Source: Nostoc paludosum FACHB-159
Lineage (GTDB): Bacteria > Cyanobacteriota > Cyanobacteriia > Cyanobacteriales > Nostocaceae
NCBI RefSeq assembly: GCF_014698835.1
Contig: NZ_JACJTU010000018.1
Location: 62,001-126,000, forward strand
Direction: 5' to 3'
DNA: 64,000 bases
Positions 17,669 through 26,373 of this stretch are shown piece after piece. The position numbers were made by a program, and so were the translations under genes. The notes beneath the pieces are model-generated. The model was not told where the DNA came from, did not search any database, and saw nothing but the letters and a program-made list of their open reading frames with translations. Each line of letters opens with the position of its first letter. Position 1 is the first letter of the stretch.

Positions 17669-17814
17669 AGTTTCTGCTCCTCATTTTTCTTCAATGTATT
17701 TGGCTAAAAGTACCTCATCAGTTTCTCCTCATCGGTTTATACTGTGAAACGAAACTAATAGGATGGTTATCAGTTTTACCAGTGAAAGTATAACGCTAAA
17801 TGTATTTTTATACT

Positions 17815-17995
17815 TATACCAGAGATAGGGGATAGGCAATGGGCAATAGGCAATGGGCAATAGGGAGTAGGCAATAGGGAATAGGCAATAAACAATATGG
17901 AATAGAAAATAAGGAAAGTATTAATAGTCTTTTGCCCTTTGTTTTTGCCCTTTGCCCTTTGCCCTGTTGCCCTTCCCTCAAAATTATTTTTTCCA
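17815..17995. repeat. GGGCAATA / TTTGCCC low-complexity repeats
   Basis: The 469-bp gap between the hybrid kinase and the 101-aa gene holds about ten degenerate GGCAATGGGCAATA units (17820-17900), then TTTGCCC units (17931-17972). These are typical cyanobacterial interspersed low-complexity repeats. The 60-aa frame across them on the minus strand is not a gene. The rest of the gap shows no clear feature apart from the presumed promoters. Confidence 0.7.
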
Positions 17996-18137
17996 AATCA
18001 AATTTGATTCCTGTATAATTTTGACTGCCTCTATCTGGGGTTGTAGAGATTATGGAATAGTTCTAGTCTAATACATCCAGTATAGTCCAAGCTCTTTGGG
18101 CTAATAATAGAGTTATTTGAATGCAAAAGATGAAAAC

Positions 18138-18422
18138 ATGAGAGTTTGGCTTGCTTGCTTTTTTGTACTGTTTGCGTTGGCAGAGTTTTTTGACTGGTTG
18201 CAAAAATTTAACTTGCCATTGCCTATATACATTTTAGGCGGCGCTTTTTTAGCCGTTGCTTCTAACTACGACAAGATTGTTGGTTCTTATTTTACCGATG
18301 CCAGTATGGAAGCATCACTAGAACACCCGCAGTTAGATTCAAGCACTTCATCTACTGAGCCTATTTCTTTAGCAATTGCTAGTTCTGTGGAAAATGCTCA
18401 ACCAGCAAAGGTAGATGAATAA
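18138..18422 (+). CDS. Small membrane protein, cyanobacterial hypothetical
   Basis: A 94-aa protein from the ATG at 18138 (a TTG at 18117 would add seven residues). Residues 1-16 (MRVWLACFFVLFALAE) and about 25-43 (LPIYILGGAFLAVASN) form two membrane segments; the C-terminal half is polar, rich in Ser, Glu and Ala and probably disordered. The pattern resembles short cyanobacterial membrane proteins of unknown function. It lies directly upstream of the tandem-repeat element and, beyond it, the CHASE2 kinase. Confidence 0.65.
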   Translation: MRVWLACFFVLFALAEFFDWLQKFNLPLPIYILGGAFLAVASNYDKIVGSYFTDASMEASLEHPQLDSSTSSTEPISLAIASSVENAQPAKVDE

Positions 18423-18460
18423 TCTAATAGGTATGGGGCATGGGGCATTGGGCATGGGGC

Positions 18461-18519
18461 ACTTGTACTGAGCGTACCCCTACGGGGAAGCAAGCTACGC
18501 GTAGCGTCTCGTAGAGAAG
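18461..18519. repeat. Dispersed repeat with CTTCTCTACGAGA and CAGTACAAGTG ends
   Basis: ACTTGTACTGAGCG at one end and TCTCGTAGAGAAG at the other flank a palindromic centre (CTACGCGTAG). The reverse complement of the same ends, with a different centre, is found at 27119-27166, so this is one repeat family with variable middles. Confidence 0.7.
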
Positions 18520-18538
18520 CCGAAGTATTGGGCATTGA

Positions 18539-18779
18539 GCAGGATGTGGGTAGCGGCTTTTGCTTGAGTAAAAATTTGATTGCGAGGCGATGCAATTGAG
18601 TTGCGAGGCGATGCAATTGAGTTGCGAGGCGATGCAATTGAGTTGCGAGGCGATGCAATTGAGTTGCGAGGCGATGCAATTGAGTTGTGAAGCGATGCAA
18701 TTGAGTTGTGAAGCGATGCAATTGAGTTGTGAAGCGATGCAATCGAATTCGTATTTAAGCACCGCTACCCACATCCTGC
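18539..18779. repeat. Tandem 21-bp array (8 copies) enclosed by an 18-bp inverted repeat
   Basis: Perfect inverted arms at 18539-18556 (GCAGGATGTGGGTAGCGG) and 18762-18779 enclose eight 21-bp units at 18580-18747. Copies 1-5 are TTGCGAGGCGATGCAATTGAG; copies 6-8 share G-to-T and G-to-A changes (TTGTGAAGCGATG...), the last with extra changes. Outside the arms, GGGCAT/ATGCCC-type tracts (18430-18460 and 18783-18849) extend the inverted symmetry. The array reads open on both strands as a 7-aa repeat, but nothing else suggests coding. Confidence 0.9.
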
Positions 18780-18920
18780 CTAATACCCAATGCCCCATGC
18801 CCAATGCCCCATGCCCCATGCCCAATGCCCAATGCCCAATGCCCAATGCCTTCTACTTAGCAGGTAAATTGCTAGATTAAATTAGAGGAATCTACCTATT
18901 GAGGCTAACGCCGCAACGTC

Positions 18921-21128
18921 GTGATTAGTGGACTTTTAGAAAAACTCCGTGTCCCGTTTATCAAAGATCGAAATTCGCGTAAAATTTCCTTGGGCAATAG
19001 CTGGCTGCAAGTTATTTTGGTTAGCAGTGTAGCAGTTACGGCCTCGATTTGGGGAGTTCGCGAACTCAAATGGTTGCAGCCTTGGGAATTAAGAGTATAC
19101 GATCAGATGTTGCGATCGCGTCCTCCGGAAGCACCCGACCAACGGATTTTGCTGGTAACAATCACTGATGCAGATCTCCAGCAAGAAAAATGGAATCTGT
19201 CAGATAGTAAAATTAATCAACTGTTACAAAAAATCAATTCTTATCAACCGGGTATTGTTGGTTTATATCTGTTTCGACCACAAGATAAAAATTTAGCAGC
19301 AAACAAACAAAATCAAGAAAATATTATTAGTACTTGCTTGTTTAGCAGCGTCGGTAGATCTGAAATTCCACCACCGCCAAATTTTCCCATAGATAATGTT
19401 GGGTTTAGCGATGTAGTTCCCGATAATGAAAACGACCAAATCCTTCGCCGCGGCTTGTTATTCGCCCATTCTACAGACGAAAAATGTACGACATCATTTG
19501 CATTTGGGGCGCTAATTGCCATTAAGTATCTGGCAAAACAAGGCGTTGAATATGAATTCACAGATAAAGGAGATTTCCTGTTAGGTAAAACCATCTTTAG
19601 CCGTCTAAAACCTAATTCTGGCAGTTACCAACATTTGGATGCCAATGGTTATCAAATACTATTAAATTATCGTCACCCCAATTATCTCGCTAAACAAGTG
19701 ACACTTACAGAAGTTCTTAGCGATCGCGTTAATCCCAGCTTATTTAAAGACCGTCTGGTAATTATTGGCACTACCTCAGCTAACTTGGTTCCAGGTAGCT
19801 TTTATACACCTTACAGCAGTTTACCAGAGCAACCAGCGAGAATGCCTGCTCTATTTATTCACGCACAAATAGCGAGTCAACTAATTGGTACAGTGTTGGA
19901 TGGGCGGCCTTTAATTTGGTTTTGGCCTGACTGGGTAGAATTAATTTGGATGTGGGGCTGGGCAGTTTTAGGTAGTACTTTAGCGTGGTGGTTGCGAAAT
20001 CCGTTACTTTTGTTAACCTTAGGAGGGGTAACCCTAGTTGTATTGGTGGGAACTTGCATTATTTTGTTTCTTCAAGCCGGATGGGTGCCATTAATTCCTT
20101 CTGCTTTGGCTTTAACGTTTAGTATTATCAGCGTTATAGCTTATACTAATTATGAAAATCAGCGGCAGACTCAGATAATTATTCTGCAAGTTGAAAAACA
20201 ACAAGAAGCGATCGCGCAATTAAATCTACTCTTAGAAGATAAAACAGCAATTCCCGATTCGCAGCTTGATTTTCCTCCCGCCATCGATTCACCACAAACC
20301 AAATCTGGCGATTTGCTTTTGGGCGGACGTTACCAAATTTCAAAAGTCTTGGGTGCAGGTGGATTTGGGCGGACTTATTTAGCACAAGATACTCAACGGC
20401 CGGGTAATCCGACTTGTGTTGTGAAAAAATTAATGCCAGCCCGCCAAGATAGCAGATTTTTGCAAGTTGCTCGCAGATTATTTAATAGTGAAGCAGAAAT
20501 TTTAGAAACTTTAGGCAAACACGAACGAATACCCGAACTACTTGCTTATTTTGAAGATAACCAAGAGTTTTATTTAATTCAAGAATATATTGAAGGACAT
20601 ACTTTAAGCGAAGAATTACCGCCTGTGCAAAACGTACAAAACGAATCATTTGTAGTTGGGATGCTCAAAGAAGTTTTAGAGATTCTGAGCTTTGTTCATC
20701 AACATCGAGTGATTCATCGTGACATTAAACCGACTAATATTATTAGACGTATTAAAGATAATCAATTAATATTGATTGACTTTGGGGCTGTAAAATTAAT
20801 GCAGCCGCCGAGTAGCGAACAAACAGAATTAGCAACAGTAGCTATAGGAACGCGGGGTTATGCACCTCCAGAACAATTTGCTGGTCATCCCCGCTTGTGC
20901 AGTGATATTTACGCTTTAGGAATGATTGCTATTCAAGCCATAACCGGAATACCACCACAGGAACTGCATCCAGATCCAGAAACGGGTAATGTGATGTGGC
21001 GGCAAACAGCACGAGTTACTGAAGAATTAGCAGTGATTTTAGATAAAATGGTTTGCTATCATTTTAGCGATCGCTATCAATCAGCCGCCGCAGTTTTACA
21101 AGATTTAAAACGGATTTCAATTAATTGA
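18921..21128 (+). CDS. CHASE2 sensor Ser/Thr protein kinase
   Basis: A 735-aa membrane kinase. After an N-terminal membrane anchor (about 28-46), residues about 50-320 form a periplasmic CHASE2 domain (YDQMLRSRPPE near the start, LVIIGTTSANL near the end). Three transmembrane helices follow (about 335-410), then a short coiled coil (440-450) and a cytoplasmic protein kinase (about 470-735) with glycine loop GAGGFGRTY, VKK lysine, VIHRDIKPTN (D601), DFG and GTRGYAPPEQ. It probably senses an extracytoplasmic signal and phosphorylates proteins on Ser/Thr. The GTG at 18921 is the likely start, as no better upstream start separates it from the repeat region. Confidence 0.92.
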   Translation: MISGLLEKLRVPFIKDRNSRKISLGNSWLQVILVSSVAVTASIWGVRELKWLQPWELRVYDQMLRSRPPEAPDQRILLVTITDADLQQEKWNLSDSKINQLLQKINSYQPGIVGLYLFRPQDKNLAANKQNQENIISTCLFSSVGRSEIPPPPNFPIDNVGFSDVVPDNENDQILRRGLLFAHSTDEKCTTSFAFGALIAIKYLAKQGVEYEFTDKGDFLLGKTIFSRLKPNSGSYQHLDANGYQILLNYRHPNYLAKQVTLTEVLSDRVNPSLFKDRLVIIGTTSANLVPGSFYTPYSSLPEQPARMPALFIHAQIASQLIGTVLDGRPLIWFWPDWVELIWMWGWAVLGSTLAWWLRNPLLLLTLGGVTLVVLVGTCIILFLQAGWVPLIPSALALTFSIISVIAYTNYENQRQTQIIILQVEKQQEAIAQLNLLLEDKTAIPDSQLDFPPAIDSPQTKSGDLLLGGRYQISKVLGAGGFGRTYLAQDTQRPGNPTCVVKKLMPARQDSRFLQVARRLFNSEAEILETLGKHERIPELLAYFEDNQEFYLIQEYIEGHTLSEELPPVQNVQNESFVVGMLKEVLEILSFVHQHRVIHRDIKPTNIIRRIKDNQLILIDFGAVKLMQPPSSEQTELATVAIGTRGYAPPEQFAGHPRLCSDIYALGMIAIQAITGIPPQELHPDPETGNVMWRQTARVTEELAVILDKMVCYHFSDRYQSAAAVLQDLKRISIN

Positions 21129-21146
21129 GTTAGGTATCAGCTCGTT

Positions 21147-21746
21147 ATGAACCCCAATGCTACAGCCGCCCGATACGATCAAATTGCCCAATGGTGGCAG
21201 ATTAAGCATCAAGATTCGTTATATGGTATCGCCCAATTAGAGCGGGCTATCAAATTTACTTCTAAGCGCCACTCAGCTATTGACATAGGGTGTGGAAGTA
21301 GCGGACGTTTTATTAACATCTTATCCCAGCATGGATTTCAGGCTGAAGGACTTGATATTTCCACAGAAATGATAAATTTAGCCAAGCAACTACATCCAAA
21401 TATCAAGTTTTACACCGAAGATATCTGCTGTTGGATTCCTCCAAAACTTTACAGCTTAATTACTGCTTGGGATAGCACTTTTCATTTACCGCTCAATATG
21501 CAAGAGCCTGTTATGAAAAAGCTATGCGATGCTCTTGAACCCGATGGAGTACTTCTGTTCACCTGTGGCGGCGGACATACAAAGGGCGAGATTTCAGGGT
21601 CATTTCAAGGTCAAAACTTTGACTACAGCACTTTAGGAGTAGATGCTTTTCTACAAATTCTGACTGAGCATCACTGCACATGCCGCCATCTTGAATATGA
21701 CCAATATCCTGAAAATCATGTCTATATAATTGCTCAAAAGACTTAA
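21147..21746 (+). CDS. Class I SAM-dependent methyltransferase
   Basis: A 199-aa methyltransferase with motif I AIDIGCGSSGRF, motif II acidic residue in GLDIS and a motif IV-like ITAWDSTFHLPL. It starts 18 bp after the CHASE2 kinase stop and so may be co-transcribed. The small size and lack of an accessory domain give no clue to the substrate. It is not closely similar to the other three methyltransferases in this window. Confidence 0.8.
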   Translation: MNPNATAARYDQIAQWWQIKHQDSLYGIAQLERAIKFTSKRHSAIDIGCGSSGRFINILSQHGFQAEGLDISTEMINLAKQLHPNIKFYTEDICCWIPPKLYSLITAWDSTFHLPLNMQEPVMKKLCDALEPDGVLLFTCGGGHTKGEISGSFQGQNFDYSTLGVDAFLQILTEHHCTCRHLEYDQYPENHVYIIAQKT

Positions 21747-22090
21747 CTAATCATTGCAGTGCATCTATAAGTTGTAGGGTGCGTTACGCCGTAGGCTAAC
21801 GCACCACCAGATCAAATGCTGCGTTAGGCGCTCATCTCATATTTTTCGTCGTAAGTAATCTCAAAATACGCGTCTAACGCAACGCCAGTTGCTTCTCTTC
21901 TCTACGAGAAGCTTCGCGAACAAGTCTCTTAACCCGCAAGGACGCACTGGCTCCCCTACAATAATTTTATTTTTATTTTATAAATAGCCTCTAATGTTCG
22001 ACAGTTGTCTGGAAAGTTTTCTACATCCGAAGTAGAAACACCTCGCATCTTATTGTTAATCTACTTATAAGCTATTAAGGAAACAGAGCG
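21747..22090. other. Intergenic region with dispersed cyanobacterial repeats
   Basis: Contains the hairpin at 21778-21805, GCGTTAGGCG/TAACGC-type repeats and a CTTCTCTACGAGAAG repeat fragment near 21894. The promoter of hyuA probably lies in the last 100 bases, but no box is clear. No reading frame is convincing. Confidence 0.5.
21778..21805. repeat. GGTGCGTTA...TAACGCACC hairpin repeat
   Basis: GGTGCGTTA (21778-21786) pairs with TAACGCACC (21797-21805), with an inner GCC/GGC extension across one bulged base. It lies 31 bp after the methyltransferase stop and could act as its 3' hairpin. The GGTGCGTTACG motif is a common dispersed repeat in cyanobacteria. Confidence 0.6.
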
Positions 22091-24181
22091 ATGTTGAAAT
22101 TTTTTGCAGACAGAGGTGGTACATTTACAGATATTATTGCTGTTACTAATAACCAAGCAATTATAGAGGAACTATCACAACATCCTGAACGTTTTTTAAT
22201 TGTTCCTCTGCCTAATTGCCAATGGATTATAGTTTATAAATTACTTTCAGAAAATCCCGAACAATATCAAGATGCAGCTATTCAAGGTATTCGCGATATT
22301 TTGGGGCTTTCAAGTAAAGAACCTATTCCTAGTGAAGCAATCGAAGTCATAAAAATGGGCACAACAGTAGCGACAAATGCACTGTTAGAAAGAAAAGGCG
22401 ACAGAGTTGTGCTTGTAATTACCAAGGGTTTTAAAGATGCGCTACGAATTGGCTACCAAAACCGTCCCAACATTTTTGCTCGTCATATTGTTCTACCAAC
22501 GATGCTGTATGAACAGGTAATAGAAGTAGATGAACGGTATGATGCCAAAGGAAATGAATTAATTGCTGTAAATATCGAACAAGTCAAACAAGATTTACAA
22601 GCAGTTTATCATACAGGAATTCGTAGTTGTGCTATTGTTTTTATGCACAGCGATCGCTATCCCGAACACGAAAAACAAGTAGCGACAATTGCCCAAGAAA
22701 TCGGCTTTACTCAAATATCTGTATCTCATCAAGTTAGTCCGTTAATGAAACTAGTTAGCCGAGGAGATACAACAGTAGTCGATGCTTATTTAACTCCTAT
22801 TTTACGTCGCTACGTCAACCAAGTAGCCAGCCAGTTACCCCAAGTAAAATTAATGTTTATGAAATCTGACGGCGGTTTAGTTGCAGCCGAACAATTTCAA
22901 GGAAAAGATAGTATTTTAAGCGGCCCAGCCGGGGGTATTGTTGGCGCAGTCCAAACTAGTAAAAGGGCAGGTTTCGAGTTAGTAATTACCTTTGATATGG
23001 GAGGAACAAGTACAGATGTTGCCCATTTTAAAGGAGAGTACGAACGACAATTAGAATCAGAAATTGCTGGCGCACGAATGCGAGTTCCGGTATTAGCAAT
23101 TAATACGATTGCCGCTGGCGGTGGTTCAATTTTATTTTTTGATGGTTCTAGTTATCGTGTCGGCCCTAAATCTGCTGGTTCAATTCCTGGGCCTGCTTGT
23201 TATCGTCGCGGTGGGCCATTAACGGTTACTGATGCGAATGTAATGTTAGGCAAAATTCACCCACAATATTTTCCTTCAGTCTTTGGAATTGATGGTAATT
23301 TACCTTTAGATAAAGATGTTGTAATTCAAAAATTTGCACAATTAGCCCAAGAGATTGCAACTGCTACAGGAAATCATTGTATACCAGAACAAGTAGCGGC
23401 TGGATTTATGGCGATCGCAGTGGAAAATATGGCAAACGCAATTAAAAAAATCAGTCTGCAACGGGGTTACGATGTCACACAATATGTGCTGTGTTGTTTT
23501 GGCGGTGCAGGCGGACAAGTTGCTTGTTTAATTGCTGATACTTTGGGAATGAAAAAGATATTTTTACATCCATATGCTGGAGTTCTCTCTGCTTATGGAA
23601 TGGGATTAGCTGATGTGCGGGCAATTAGAGAATCAGGAGTTGAACAACCTTTAACTCCAGCATTAATCCCTCAATTACAACATTTAATAGAATATTTAGA
23701 GACTCAAGCTAGAAGCGAAATTAAGGAAGCACGCAGCAAAGTAGAAGTAATCCAAAAAGCTAACTTAAAATATCAAGGCACTAACTCTATCTTAACAGTG
23801 GATTTTACTGAGGAAGTGGCAATGATGCAACAAGAATTTGAAACTGAACATAAATCTCGTTATGGTTTCATTCAATCAGAAAAAAGCTTAATTGTCGAAT
23901 CTGTCTCAGTAGAAGTCATTCAAAAAATGGATACGCCAGAAGAACCATTAGTTACTCGTACACGTTCTATAAATGAAGCGCCAAAATCTGTTGAGATAGT
24001 TCAGATGTTTACTGCTAATAAATGGCACGACACACCTGTTTATCGACGCGAAGATTTACAACCAGAAGATAGGATTATTGGAACTGCAATTATTGTCGAA
24101 AAAATTAGCACAATTGTAGTTGAACCTAATTGGCAAGCAATATTAACCGAATATAATCATCTAATTTTACAGCGTCTATAA
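22091..24181 (+). CDS. hyuA: Hydantoinase/5-oxoprolinase family subunit A
   Basis: A 696-aa HyuA-type subunit of ATP-dependent oxoprolinase/hydantoinase enzymes, which open cyclic amides such as 5-oxoproline or N-methylhydantoin. The N-terminal actin-like ATPase motif DRGGTFTDI is at about 7-15, followed by KMGTTVATNALLERKG, SGPAGGIVGA and a second phosphate-binding DMGGTSTDV. The C-terminal part has CCFGGAGGQVA and the HxYAGVLSAYGMGLAD motif. Length is normal for a split HyuA. The HyuB partner is on the same strand 543 bp downstream, separated by an antisense acetyltransferase gene. 5-oxoprolinase is the likeliest activity, but sequence alone does not separate it from hydantoinase. Confidence 0.9.
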   Translation: MLKFFADRGGTFTDIIAVTNNQAIIEELSQHPERFLIVPLPNCQWIIVYKLLSENPEQYQDAAIQGIRDILGLSSKEPIPSEAIEVIKMGTTVATNALLERKGDRVVLVITKGFKDALRIGYQNRPNIFARHIVLPTMLYEQVIEVDERYDAKGNELIAVNIEQVKQDLQAVYHTGIRSCAIVFMHSDRYPEHEKQVATIAQEIGFTQISVSHQVSPLMKLVSRGDTTVVDAYLTPILRRYVNQVASQLPQVKLMFMKSDGGLVAAEQFQGKDSILSGPAGGIVGAVQTSKRAGFELVITFDMGGTSTDVAHFKGEYERQLESEIAGARMRVPVLAINTIAAGGGSILFFDGSSYRVGPKSAGSIPGPACYRRGGPLTVTDANVMLGKIHPQYFPSVFGIDGNLPLDKDVVIQKFAQLAQEIATATGNHCIPEQVAAGFMAIAVENMANAIKKISLQRGYDVTQYVLCCFGGAGGQVACLIADTLGMKKIFLHPYAGVLSAYGMGLADVRAIRESGVEQPLTPALIPQLQHLIEYLETQARSEIKEARSKVEVIQKANLKYQGTNSILTVDFTEEVAMMQQEFETEHKSRYGFIQSEKSLIVESVSVEVIQKMDTPEEPLVTRTRSINEAPKSVEIVQMFTANKWHDTPVYRREDLQPEDRIIGTAIIVEKISTIVVEPNWQAILTEYNHLILQRL

Positions 24182-24186
24182 ACTGC

Positions 24187-24669
24187 TTATACAGTAAGTA
24201 TTTGTGGTGTCCAGGTTAAAAAACAGCGATTACCTTTCTGCTCCGTAACTTTTGCACCTAGCCTATTATAAAAACTAAGTCCGCGACTGTTGCGAACATC
24301 AGCATTCCAAGCAAGATGGGTACAGTCATTGTCCTTTGCTACTTGAGCTAAATAACTCATTAGCGCGGCTCCTGCTCCCTGACTTCTCATATCTTCGTCC
24401 ACATACAAATCATCAAGCCAGATACTCGGTTGCCCTACAAAAGATGAATATCTAAATCCATATAAAGCAAACCCAACCACACACTCTGAGGTTTCTGCAA
24501 ATAAAACGTAAGAAAAAGGTACTGTTCCAAAAATTGTTTTACGTATTTTCTCCTCAGTAACTTGAAGTACACCAGAATAAGCACCAATGTTTCTATCAAA
24601 TTCAGACTTTTTTTGGATAAAGGAAAAAATTAGTAATATGTCATCAGGTGTAGCAGGCCGAATCTTCAT
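24187..24669 (-). CDS. GNAT-family N-acetyltransferase
   Basis: A 160-aa protein starting at the ATG at 24669 (MKIRPATPDDILLI), a typical GNAT N-terminus; a longer frame to 24771 would run into hyuB and is not used. The acetyl-CoA loop is RSQGAGAALMSYL, preceded by the β4 strand WLDDLYV and followed by LAWNADVRNSRGLSFYNRLGA, closest to diamine-type or general GNATs. It lies between hyuA and hyuB in opposite orientation, with its stop only 5 bp from the hyuA stop, so it probably inserted into an ancestral hyuAB operon. Substrate unknown. Confidence 0.88.
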   Translation of the reverse strand: MKIRPATPDDILLIFSFIQKKSEFDRNIGAYSGVLQVTEEKIRKTIFGTVPFSYVLFAETSECVVGFALYGFRYSSFVGQPSIWLDDLYVDEDMRSQGAGAALMSYLAQVAKDNDCTHLAWNADVRNSRGLSFYNRLGAKVTEQKGNRCFLTWTPQILTV

Positions 24670-24724
24670 TAAACTACTTTTAATCGCTTTAGTAGATAAT
24701 TTTAGCAAAGAATAGGAATCAAAC

Positions 24725-26371
24725 ATGTACACAACAACGCAACCAGATCCCGTTCGCTTAGAAATCTTCAAAAACCTCTATCAATTTATCGCCGAACAAA
24801 TGGGAATTGTTCTTCAAAACACGGCAACATCTGTGAATATCAAAGAAAGGCTAGATTTTTCCTGCGCTATCTTTGAATCTTCTGGATTATTAGTAGCAAA
24901 TGCTCCCCATATTCCCGTACATTTAGGCTCAATGAGTGAAAGCGTCCGCAGTTTAATTAATGATAAAGGTGACACCATAAAACCAGGAAATGTCTATTTA
25001 TCTAATAACCCATATAACGGCGGTACACATCTGCCTGATGTAACTGCAATTACCCCTGTATTTTTGGAAAGTGGGCAGTGGGGAGATGAGGAAGACGCGG
25101 GGACACGGGGACGCGGGGACGCGGGGAATAAACTAATGCCCAATGCCCCATGCCCAATGCCCATCTTTTTTGTTGCTTCTCGCGGACACCAAGCCGATAT
25201 CGGCGGAATTACCCCCGGTTCTATGCCTCCCCACAGTACCACAGTAGAAGAAGAAGGAATTCTTTTTGATAATTTTCTCTTAGTTGAAGAGGGGAATTTT
25301 CGAGAAACCGCAGTCAGAGAACACCTTGCAAATCATACTTATCCTGCTAGGAACCCTGATCAAAATCTAGCTGATTTCAAAGCTCAAATTGCCGCTAATG
25401 AAAGGGGAGTTCAAGAACTCCGTAAAATGGTTTCGCAATACGGACTTGATACTGTTCGAGCCTATATGAAATTCGTCCAAGCTAATGCTGAGGAGTCTGT
25501 AAGAAGGGCGATCGCTGTTCTCAAGGATGGTTCATTTGTTTATAAAATGGATAATGGTGCACAAATTCAAGTAAAAGTAACAATTCACCCAGAAAATCGC
25601 AGCGCTACCATTGATTTTACTGGAACTTCTCGGCAATTAAATAGTAATTTCAATGCTCCCAAAGCTGTAACTCAAGCAGCAGTTTTATATGTATTTCGCA
25701 CTTTAGTTGATGATAATATTCCTCTCAATGCCGGGTGTCTTAATCCTCTAAAAATTATTATCCCGGTGGGTTGTATGCTGAATCCAACTTATCCAGCAGC
25801 AGTAGTAGCAGGTAATGTAGAAACTTCTCAAACTATTGTTGATGCTTTATATGGTGCTTTGGGTGTGATGGCTGCTTCTCAAGGAACGATGAACAATTTT
25901 ACTTTTGGTAATGAGCAATATCAATATTATGAAACTATTTGCGGCGGTTCTGGAGCGGGAATTAATTTTAATGGAACTGATGGTGTTCATTCCCACATGA
26001 CTAACTCGCGTTTGACCGATCCAGAAGTTTTAGAAACGCGTTATCCTGTACTTTTAGAAAGCTTTAGTCTGCGTGCTGATAGTGGTGGAAAAGGAAAATA
26101 TTCTGGGGGTAATGGAGTTGTTCGTCGCATCCGGTTTTTGGAACCGATGACGGCGAATATTCTTTCTGGACATCGACAAATTCCGACCTTTGGGTTAAAT
26201 GGTGGGGAAGCGGGAAAAGTTGGGCGTAATTGGATACGGCGTCAAAATGGAAGTGAAGAAAGTTTAGATAGTACTGCAACGGTGGAGATGAATGTTGGAG
26301 ATGTTTTTGTGATAGAAACTCCTGGGGGAGGGGGATTTGGTCACGCAAAGGCGCAAAGGCGCAAAGAATAA
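24725..26371 (+). CDS. hyuB: Hydantoinase/5-oxoprolinase family subunit B
   Basis: A 548-aa HyuB-type subunit, partner of HyuA in hydrolysing cyclic amides. Family motifs include NIKERLDFSCAIF, HIPVHLGSM, YLSNNPYNGGTHLPD, SRGHQADIGG, GNVETSQ and the glycine-rich GGGGFG near the C-terminus. Residues about 117-146 are foreign to the family: they are encoded by a dispersed repeat and interrupt the strand before FFVASRGHQ. The last nine residues (HAKAQRRKE) come from a second repeat that replaces the normal end. Whether the enzyme still works with the insertion is not known; the frame is otherwise intact. Confidence 0.9.
   Translation: MYTTTQPDPVRLEIFKNLYQFIAEQMGIVLQNTATSVNIKERLDFSCAIFESSGLLVANAPHIPVHLGSMSESVRSLINDKGDTIKPGNVYLSNNPYNGGTHLPDVTAITPVFLESGQWGDEEDAGTRGRGDAGNKLMPNAPCPMPIFFVASRGHQADIGGITPGSMPPHSTTVEEEGILFDNFLLVEEGNFRETAVREHLANHTYPARNPDQNLADFKAQIAANERGVQELRKMVSQYGLDTVRAYMKFVQANAEESVRRAIAVLKDGSFVYKMDNGAQIQVKVTIHPENRSATIDFTGTSRQLNSNFNAPKAVTQAAVLYVFRTLVDDNIPLNAGCLNPLKIIIPVGCMLNPTYPAAVVAGNVETSQTIVDALYGALGVMAASQGTMNNFTFGNEQYQYYETICGGSGAGINFNGTDGVHSHMTNSRLTDPEVLETRYPVLLESFSLRADSGGKGKYSGGNGVVRRIRFLEPMTANILSGHRQIPTFGLNGGEAGKVGRNWIRRQNGSEESLDSTATVEMNVGDVFVIETPGGGGFGHAKAQRRKE
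25070..25163. repeat. Dispersed repeat inserted in frame in hyuB
   Basis: GACGCGGGGACACGGGGACG followed by ATGCCCAATGCCCCATGCCC-type units, 90 bp or so, kept in frame. It encodes EDAGTRGRGD, the same decapeptide as in the hybrid kinase, and a Pro/Met-rich tail. Confidence 0.8.
26341..26371. repeat. CACGCAAAGGCGCAAAG repeat at the hyuB 3' end
   Basis: Repeated GCAAAGGC units encode the last residues and precede the stop codon of hyuB. Related copies lie at about 36649-36673 and, as reverse complement, 35721-35738. Confidence 0.65.
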
Positions 26372-26373
26372 TA

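Noticed and set aside
17814..17996. 60-aa minus-strand frame upstream of the hybrid kinase
   Set aside because: It is made almost entirely of GGGCAATA-type and TTTGCCC repeats, giving a PIAYCLLPI-like low-complexity peptide.
18424..18846. Long frames on both strands across the 21-bp tandem array (140 aa, 114 aa and 96 aa)
   Set aside because: A 21-bp unit is a multiple of three, so any stop-free frame stays open on either strand. The peptides are pure repeats plus low-complexity tails with no ribosome site or family feature.
24670..24771. N-terminal extension of the GNAT frame
   Set aside because: It would overlap the hyuB start and lacks family similarity; the ATG at 24669 begins the typical IRPATPDD motif.
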